Positions 56,387 to 64,000 of a DNA stretch of 64,000 bases are shown here, in pieces; positions within the stretch are counted from its first letter, which is position 1, and the number at the start of each line of letters is the position of its first letter. Location: the NCBI GenBank assembly GCA_036925085.1, contig JAUPFP010000034.1, positions 310,001 through 374,000 on the forward strand, written 5' to 3'. Under the pieces are notes generated by a model. That model saw only the letters and a list, made by a program, of their open reading frames with translations. It had not been told where the DNA came from and did no database searches. This DNA is from Brachycybe producta. Its lineage: Eukaryota > Arthropoda > Diplopoda > Playtdesmida > Andrognathidae. Position numbers and translations under genes: made by a program.

Positions 56387-59300
56387 GTATGCCATATTAT
56401 ACGTTCTCGTTTAAAATTATCTTGTTGATCATTTGGTATTGCCATCGGAAAATTCTTTTGGTTAGCAGTCGTTTAGCCTCTGTGCAGCAGATTGTACAAC
56501 TTTTTCGCGTCGTCAACGAAACCTTTATAGGAACTTTACGGCCTTAGCTTGGAGGCTAGTGGCTCCAAATCGAAAGAATACCCAAAACTTGTAGCGTAAC
56601 GAACGTACGAGCATAAGCAGCGTTCTAAAAAAAAAAAAAATGAAAAAAGGCACACACGCACACGAAAAGAGAGTGGAAAGAACGCGAAAAAGCTAATACT
56701 GTACTCGATTTATAGACGGTTTTTCCTTGTACTTTTCGTGAAGTATTCAAGCGTACACCATGAGACTTTTTGATTTTGGTCTTAAATATGTTTTAGTTCC
56801 GAGCCTTTGACGAGCAAATATACGTCCGAGTAATTAAGATGTTGTAATTGTGAATTTGTGTACTACATTATATTATATTCAATAGAGAACAGAATCGCAC
56901 CCCAAAATCGTTCAGATGTTGTACAAAAGTGTAAGAAAAAAGGTTCCGAAATAGATGCAAATTCAAAAAAGTGGTGAAGACGTTAACGAATCGAATGTAT
57001 TAAATGTGTATTTTGTAGTTTATAATATGAATTCAGTAAGTTTAAAAATAAATTGTGGTACAGTTGCTCAAGTAACAATACGAAATGTTCGTACATGGGT
57101 AAGACAACTACACTTCTACAATTTTTAAGTACGAATCGGATGTTTTAATAAAATAAAATGCAACACATGGAATGTTTTTCGTTAGAAATGTAATCGTGTT
57201 TTGATCAGAATTTATAAAGTCATTAATGATGACTATAATTTATTATTTTTTTATGGTAGCCATGGAAAAAAAGGGCTAAGCTGGTATAATTTGGTTTGTT
57301 CTCTCTTTTATATATACTGTATATATTTTTTTGCTGCTTTAGTGAGTACGCCCATGTGGCTAATAACAAAGTAACTTGACAGACAAGACACCCTTGTTGT
57401 GTCCATCCACCTAGAGGCAATTGAACTCTTTTCTCTTTTTAACGAACCCTTTGTATACCTCTATCGGAAGGGGAGAAAAAGCTTTCCGTGTGTCTGGCAT
57501 TTAGAGCTTCTGGCGAAATAACAATCATTGTTTTCGTGGCTTCGAAAATATTATAAGGATTTAAATTCGATTTTGATCATGTTTTTGTGTTTAATTACTT
57601 TTATGTACATATACAATGGAATCCGTTTAACACGAAACGGAATTGACCAGAATATTGTTTTCGTGTTAAAGCGCCGGACCGAAAATATTTTTTTACGTTA
57701 TCCGATTTTTTTGTGTTAAACGGTTTTCAATGCCTATTAAAATACAGAGGAAACCACCTTCTTCGTGTTACAAGAAGGATTTTTTTATGCGAACAAAATT
57801 GTATTTCGTGTTATCCGATGTTTTTTGTGTTTAAATGTTTAGACTTTAATGTTACTTCACGATTTTCTATGCTAGGAATGTTAACTAGTCAACTATTTGA
57901 AAATAAACGTTTAAATCTTTTGGAAGAGAAAAGAGCGGAAGATCGAGCGTAATCAAGTTGACTGACCATAGACCCGAAATTCGTATTCTTTTTCGACAAA
58001 TACGAAAAACGCTCACGAGTAGGCCTACATTTTGTTTTAGTCTTATTTTATCGAATAATTTTGGTGTTTGCGTTATGTGGGTTTTACGATCGCCATTCGT
58101 GAAACCGTTTTGGTTTTTTTATTCTCATGTTATGTTTATTGTATAAAGTTGATCTGTTTTAACACGAAAAATCGGATAAGGCGAAATATATTATGTTCGG
58201 TCCAGTTTCTTAGGATAAGCTTTCCCATATATTTATACGTTTAACGCGAAAAATCATTTCAGTAAAATCCTTTTTTTAACGCAAAATAAACGTTAAGACC
58301 TGTTTTTGCAATTTTGATTTTTTTATTTGAGATTGTATTTTTCTTAAAAAAAAACTAATCTCCACTAATCTATATAAAGCTGTGTCGAAGATGCGAAATA
58401 AGGCGAAAAGGCTATTCAATCTCCTGCATAGAGGCTATCTAAGCGGCTGCTAATCGAAAGAATTTTTTCCCTTTTAATCGTACGCAAAAAAACTTCAAAC
58501 AGTCTGGACAACAAATACAACATAAAATACCTTTTTTTAAAAGTTCTTCTTTCAAAATGAAATTCGGTTAATAAGAAAAAAAGAATTCGGTTCCTTGTCG
58601 TTCGTGTTAAGGTGTTTTTAAGTTAACTCTTGATTATTCTGTTTTTCATGTGTAAAATGAAGAGAAACGTGAACGTGTTTTAGAAACTAGAATGGTAGCT
58701 CAATCACTTCCTGTCTATATATTTCAAAATAAGCTTTTTATGTAAGTTCGAAAATGATCCAATGATCCAACAAAGGACGCTTAGCACACGATTTATTTTC
58801 GTTTTTGTCTATAAAAAGTTTATTTTGAAAGATACGTGAAAATACACGTTCTAGCTTCTGGTAATTTTGCTCCTGAAAGAGTAAGACGGAATAATAATCA
58901 GTGTTTGTAAATTAGCTGTTCGTAATGCATCAATGATCTTAAACGATTTAGATGATATTTAAATTTTAGCTTTTCCTTACATGGTTTTTTTTATTGTGTG
59001 CGTTTTTTCAGAAGCTAGTGCAACTGCAAAAAAGTTGCGGTCGTACAATGGTTAGTCTGAAATATTTTACCAGATGTCTTGCCTGCATGTGTTGTTGGCT
59101 TTCGTTTCAGTGTACTTTTCATTTTGGTTGTAGTGAATTCAGTTTGTCTTTTTTAAAAAATTTACGAGAGAGAGAGAGCTCGTATGTAAGCTTAGGTGAC
59201 TGCGTATTTTATGGTCGTTATTGCTGTTGTTCTTAGATGTTATATATCTTTAGTTGCTTCAATTACGTTATTTGTTAGATGCTTAAATATATAATAATTA

Positions 59301-60995
59301 TTTAGATGAACATCGCATTGTCGAACACAAGGACGTTTGGGATGGAGCACCCGGAAGCGAGCTTGACGACGCACCGTGCACCTTTCTCGGGTTTGAGTCT
59401 GTTACCATTAGTACAAATGGTCATTCTCCTACCGAATCCTCGGAAAGGTCACCACCGAGACGAGGAGGAAGAAAGAGGAAGTTGGTGCCGGTAACGACAG
59501 CACGCAACTCTCAGGTACGCCTTTTTTCTGTTACAACTGTTTTCTTGAAATCGCTTCCATAGTCTCTTTCGTTTTGTTTTTATGACGATACTACTGCATT
59601 GTTGTTGATTTGTTCGGTTGTGTATTCGTTTACACATTTTGTTGCTAATTGTGCTTTGATTTAATCCAAACCTGTTAAAACTTATAGTACACTTTTTAAC
59701 GGCACCAGAAGGCCGATTTCAGAGCGTTGGAAAGTAAGAGTTGGGGTTTCTCTTTAAAAGGGACTTATTAGGTTACGTGATTGATCTTGAAAACTAGAGA
59801 TTCCTTAAACTTTTTTTTCTTGTACTGTTGGTGGTTAAATCCACAAATCAGGATTGAAAAAAAACATGATCTTTTTTACAAATAATTTAAATCAAATAAT
59901 GAATGCAAGTAGTTTTTTTAAAGAAAAATGATGTATTTATAAATTATTTAAGCTGACTTTCATTGAAAGCATCACCAAAACATAAAGGTGGTTTTAAAGA
60001 GTAGAAACAGCCATTGAACACTTCATCATTTTCTCTTTCAGGAGCAAAATTAAGAGAAACTAGAAAGTATTTTCGAAACTAGATGGATAAGTCCAACTTC
60101 AAACACTAAAGTCTATTTTTATGATGGTATCTTATAAAGTAAGCTTTTTTTAATGTAAGATTGAAAATGACCCACACTTTAAGATGATGATATTTTTTTC
60201 TTACATTTTTGTTTATAAAATGTTAATTTTGAAAGATTTTTCAACATGAAAATGCTATGAAGGGCTTCTGCAACCGTTCTTCTAGTTTCTAACGCTTTGA
60301 ATTTCTTCCAAAATCAGTTGTTCATGAACTATTTTGAGAGGAAATTAAATGTGTTCTAGAAAGGAGAAGGTTAACTGAATCACGTAATAGTATTTTTCAA
60401 AAAAATGTTGGACATCAGCAGACGACATATTTAAGTCTTGATTCATTTACATAGTTTATTTTCAAATGTCGTTCATTTACTTGCTTTTCTAGTTTCTCTG
60501 AACACTTTCGTGTTGCGTCTTCAATGCTCCTCTTTGAATTATTAATTTGTGAAACTATTTATAAATAAATTCGACAATAGATTCAAATTAATAGACATCT
60601 TTTAATAGAGGTTAGTAACGAACTTTAAAATAATGATAGTTGAAATTGATTTTGAATTTGAATAATTACTCTGCAAGTAAGGCCCCCCATGGGGGGCTGT
60701 GGCAGAGGAAGGCGGATTTTTAGTATAAAAATGTGATGCTTTGATTTAATTGTGATATCGTGAAGGTGATTTAGATGAAAGAAGCTTGATGTGTACAGTA
60801 CACATGTATATTGTTTCTGTGTTTCATTCCTCTCACTAGAGAGCATACGGCAGTAGATTAACGCCACTGTCTAGTCAGATTCCGTTGAAGCGCAGAAAGC
60901 CATGGGATTATTCAGACCGATCGCCCGCCAAGCGGGGATCGAATGGTTGGGAGGAGTGTCTGCGGTCCAGGCCGGCCCAAGTACAGCACTACCAG
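56362..60995 (+). CDS. Unrecognised protein, N-terminal exons (gene continues past the window)
   Basis: I do not recognise this gene. Four exons join in phase: 56362-56386, 59012-59050, 59306-59514 and 60840-60995, giving 143 residues with good GT-AG sites at each junction. The product starts MPFPESHREASATAKKLRSY. It continues with an acidic part (KDVWDGAPGSELDDAP), then a basic Ser/Pro-rich part with RRGGRKRKL and PLKRRKPWDYSDRSPAKRG, which look like nuclear localisation signals. The composition suggests a disordered nuclear or signalling protein. The RxPW and RSPP patterns faintly recall the N-terminus of RNF38/RNF44-type RING ligases, but this is too weak to name. No stop codon is seen, so the body of the protein must lie beyond 64000. 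Exon 59012-59050 could be alternative: skipping it also keeps the frame. Confidence 0.5.
56449..56580. repeat. MITE family J, copy 2 (inverted)
   Basis: ATTCTTTTGGTTAGCAGTCG and GCAGATTGTACAACTTTTTC are the reverse complement of the family J interior. The right end GGCTCCAAATCGAAAGAAT mirrors the left. It lies 60 bp after a predicted donor, and the apparent 93-codon frame reads into it. Confidence 0.65.
57612..57850. repeat. Tc1/mariner-like MITE, family C, copies 3 and 4 (adjacent)
   Basis: TACAATGGAATCCGTTTAAC to TTAAACGGTTTTCAATG is one unit (57612-57733). TACAGAGGAAACCACCTTC with GTATTTCGTGTTATCCGATG is a second partial unit to about 57850. Another piece (AAAAATCGGATAAGGCGAAA) lies at 58148-58310. 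Confidence 0.65.
58383..58465. repeat. MITE family J, right half
   Basis: GATGCGAAATAAGGCGAAAA, TTCAATCTCCTGCATAGAGG and GCGGCTGCTAATCGAAAGAA match family J. The left end is missing. Confidence 0.6.
58607..58942. repeat. Family A foldback MITE
   Basis: It runs from TTAAGGTGTTTTTAAGTTAA to ATGATCTTAA. Inside are AAACTAGAATGGTAGCTCAA, CAAAATAAGCTTTTTATG, its inverse AAAAAGTTTATTTTGAAAGA, and ACGTTCTAGCTTCTG. It is about 336 bp and ends 70 bp before the small exon 59012-59050. Confidence 0.8.
59983..60520. repeat. Family A copies, tandem or nested
   Basis: TAAAGGTGGTTTTAAAGAGT opens a copy with AACTAGATGGATAAGTCC and the inverse CTTCTGCAACCGTTCTTCTA. A second partial copy (GTTCATGAACTATTTTGAG, GAAGGTTAACTGAATCACGT) continues to about 60520. 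Confidence 0.65.
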
Positions 60996-63900
60996 GTACA
61001 GCCATTGAGAACTTGATTCTCTTCGTAGCACTGACTGTGGGTGGTAGCTTTTTTTTTTTTTTACTCGATTCGTTTGTTCAGTTTCTTTTCTTCATCTTCA
61101 TTTTCGTATGTTTAATGGTTGTGATAGCTTGGCAAAGACACATTTGCTGTTGGGCTAGCATGTAGTTTTCTCAACTTTTTTTGCATGGTTTTTTTTTGTT
61201 AATGTTGCATTCTTCTTTTGTGTATTTGCTTGTGGACCTTATTTTTTCCGAAAACATTTGTAATCTTTCTAATATGTTTTACTACATATTAACTTGATTA
61301 TGTTACTAGATTTGCATAAAATTGTGCACATTTTACAACCTTGTGTTTTCGACATTTGTCCCGTTTTGTTTTTGCTTCGTTTGTTGTTTGTGTAGAATAT
61401 AGTTGTTTTTTTATTGATAGTACAATTTTATACGAAACACTTTTTAACTCAGCTTAAGAGATCGAAAGGTGTATTTTTAAGAATTTATATTCTGCGTCGG
61501 AAAACTAACAATTTTAAGTTAAAGCTACTGTCTAATAGCTAGAAGAATTCACACTTTCCGTAACACATCGAATTTAACAGTGACAGAGCCATAACTAGTG
61601 AAAATCGAGGGAGGCACCTGCATAAGGTCCCAAACTTTAGCTTATGACACAGGGTTTTGTGTCAGAAGAAATTGCGGCACACCTGGCAAAATTCTCGGCA
61701 CACTAGTTAATAGTGCGCCGCAGTACACCCTATGGAAACAACTGGTTTAGTGCACATGCCTGTAATAGGAATGTTTTGTTTATTTTGCTTTTAATAATAA
61801 AGTTAAAATTTATTTGAAAATATTAAATTATATTAACACAATCAAAATGGTATTGAAAATTACGCTGCACACGTAATAAAATTCATGGCGCACTTTTTGG
61901 GAATCACGCGTACTAAGGAGATGAAAGTTTCATTCTTGATTTGGGCGCAAATAAGCTAGTTATGAATCTGCTCAGTGGTTGAATATGGGAAATGAGCTAG
62001 CAGTCGTCACAGGGAGAAATCATTGAAAGCCATAAGAAATTTTCGATGGTGGCATTGAGCAAAACAGGAACACGGTCGTTTAATGCATTGGTATATCGTA
62101 GAGTTAAGGAAATTCTGAAATACTAAGCAGTGCAATGTGATCTGTTGTTGTATTTCTGTACTAAATTGTTTCGTATTGAATTGCGCTAATTTTTATTGAC
62201 TAAATGTTATCTGTGCCCCCTCATAATCATACTCCTTTCTTTGTTGTCAGTTACCATCTCTTGTTGTTGTTGTCGTCGTTATTGTTTGCATCATCAATAG
62301 TTAATGAAGTTTTTCATGAATGTAAATTTGATGCTTTATTGCTTGAATCGAAAAGCATGAAATGCCAACTTTCCATCAGAAAATGGCTAAATGTATTTTT
62401 CGAAGCAATTTCTTGATGTTTTATAATGCTGCGTTTGCGAATACGTATGAATCGACTGCTGCTGCTACTGCTGCATGACATTATAATTGTAATTCTGTTA
62501 TTGTTTCGTAGTTCTCAATTGGTACGGAGAGTTCTTGTTGGCTGCTGTGCCGTGCCACTTTTGTAATAAGCTTATTTTTTGAGGGGAGGTAGAGTACACA
62601 AATTTGTCGTAGATACAGTATATTTTTTTATTTGGACTGCAATTTCAGCGTCTTTGATGAAGATTTCATAATTTTCTGTTAAGGGAAAAATCAATATATA
62701 CTAATTCTTGTTCAATTTTGACAAATACTTCTTTTTTGAAGAGACTGTAGTTTACGTTAGTGTCTACCTTCGGCATTGATGCATGACATGAAGTTTTATT
62801 CTCTTATTGTTGTTACATCCATTTTTTTTTTATCTCGACACACCTGTGTCATTATAATAAAATGGAGACGTTTTCTATTGTAGATATAGTAATTAACTTT
62901 ATATTCGTGTTTGGGTTTAGACTTAATCTGGATTTCGCATCCTCATTCTATAGCATGTATCTAAGTGTTTTTTTTTTAATTTTTTTTAAATAAAATTAGG
63001 ACAAATATAACACCTAAACTGCATATTGTGGTTGTAGTTTGTTGTAGTAACGGAAGTTCACATGTTCGAAATTGATGAGAAACTAACGCTGTCAATTAGT
63101 ACGAGGTTCATCATGTATGACTAAGGCCAAAACGTTCATTGCAAATAAAAATGAAAAAATGTGCAAAAATTAAATGTCTGAAGCAATTAATAGCTACAAT
63201 CATCAGAAGAAAAGACAAACTATAAAATCAAAAACGATTTGGTTTTGAAAACCCATTGTAGAATTTTTCTGGCAAAAAAGGTGTTTATTTCAGAATGAAA
63301 TGTAATTTTGCAAAATTACTCACATTTTCAAATATTATGCATTTTTATTTTGGATTAAACTGATGATTATTGCACATATATAAGACACTCATGTACCCAA
63401 AAGGGGTTGGAACCGTTTTTATGCATTATGCGCATTTTATGCAATGTTTTGGCCTTATTTATGACTTGTAGTTTTTACTAATAACTTTAATAAGTAATCT
63501 TATCATCAGTACACTGTGTATTTGTTTCTATGGCACTATGTGGTGTTTTCTGGAATGCATTCACCAGGCGTAGATTAGTAGTTTTGTTGTTTTTTATGGC
63601 CTCTGTTGTACTTTGCAATTAACGCTTGTTTAACTCATGAACTTGTATAACTCGTATAACCGTGTCTGGTTTGGTATTTTCACAGCTTCATTTCATTCAT
63701 TGTGTGTTTTTTTTTTTGCTTCTAGGTGGTTAGCACTTGCTTTAAGCAAAATTGGCACAGCTTTAGAATTTAAAATTATTGCGGTATTTCTCGATCGTTG
63801 ATATAATGGTTTTTAGCCATGTGTTTAAAAGTCCAAATTTTATTTAAAAAAATGGATTTATTTTGAACTGAACTGCTGTCGATGACATGGTGCCGAGCCT

Positions 63901-64000
63901 TTTTCATTCCTGAAATAAAATTAACCAAGTGACGGCACTATTGTCTAAAAAAATATTAACCCAAATTGTGACTTGTAGATTGCTTTTCAAAGTGTCTATT
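60996..64000. other. Intron of the last gene, repeat-containing, no exon seen
   Basis: Pieces at 61650-61745 (GCGGCACACCTGGCAAAATT) and 61870-61905 (GGCGCACTTTTTGGGAATCA) resemble the block at 26120-26216 and look like hAT ends. Family L occupies 63122-63457. The rest is AT-rich without supported exons; the next coding exon presumably lies beyond the window. Confidence 0.5.
63122..63457. repeat. Family L element with both ends
   Basis: TAAGGCCAAAACGTTCATTG at the left is mirrored by CAATGTTTTGGCCTTA at the right. The interior ATTATGCATTTTTATTTTGG, GATTAAACTGATGATTATTG and GACACTCATGTACCC are the inverse of the cores at 19140 and 22630. It is about 336 bp. Confidence 0.7.

Noticed and set aside
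56123-56547. Several 90-codon frames on both strands around the GA/GGAA run
   Set aside because: Low-complexity translation and MITE J sequence. Only the short ATG exon 56362-56386 is supported by phase.
61600-61910. A possible full hAT element
   Set aside because: Only terminal-type pieces are recognisable (GCGGCACACCTGG, GCGCACTTTTTGGGAATCAC), with no transposase. The pieces are kept only as a note on the interval.

Overview
This is a window of AT-rich, intron-dense nuclear DNA from an animal, probably an invertebrate. The proteins are clear metazoan orthologues, almost every intron is GT-AG, introns are mostly 50 bp to 2 kb, and the non-coding DNA is full of short foldback (MITE-like) DNA transposon remnants. 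Short CCTAA runs and a Helitron-type terminus fit an arthropod or lophotrochozoan genome, but I cannot place the species. I see no bacterial, viral, LTR or Polinton signature.

Layout. (1) 1-6976, plus strand: the C-terminal half of NEMF/Rqc2, a ribosome quality-control factor (20 exons seen, 5' part outside the window). (2) 7437-10243, minus strand: complete ANAPC4, an anaphase-promoting complex subunit (4 coding exons, 807 aa), tail-to-tail with NEMF. (3) 11117-33397, plus strand: complete ATR, the DNA-damage checkpoint PI3K-like kinase, rebuilt here as 64 coding exons and 2567 aa with unbroken phase. It is head-to-head with ANAPC4, so 10244-11116 should hold both promoters. (4) 34899-41643 and 44138-48119, plus strand: a tandem pair of acid-lipase-family (LIPA/LIPF-like) alpha/beta hydrolases. 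Both have 9 exons with identical internal exon lengths, and both carry an extra C-terminal transmembrane segment. (5) 56362-60995 and beyond, plus strand: the start of a gene I do not recognise, encoding a basic, serine/proline-rich N-terminus, perhaps with a 5' UTR exon near 50.65 kb.

NEMF, ANAPC4 and ATR are housekeeping genes (protein quality control, mitosis, replication checkpoint). No joint pathway is implied beyond their sharing a locus. The lipases look like a lineage-specific duplication.

The remaining DNA is dominated by at least ten families of small non-autonomous DNA elements with inverted-repeat structure. The most abundant (family A, termini TTAAGGTGGTTTT) has more than a dozen whole or partial copies across NEMF introns, ATR introns, lipase introns and intergenic DNA. 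Others are Tc1/mariner-like (TA-flanked), hAT-like and Helitron-like. Two ATR introns appear to use GC-AG splice sites.
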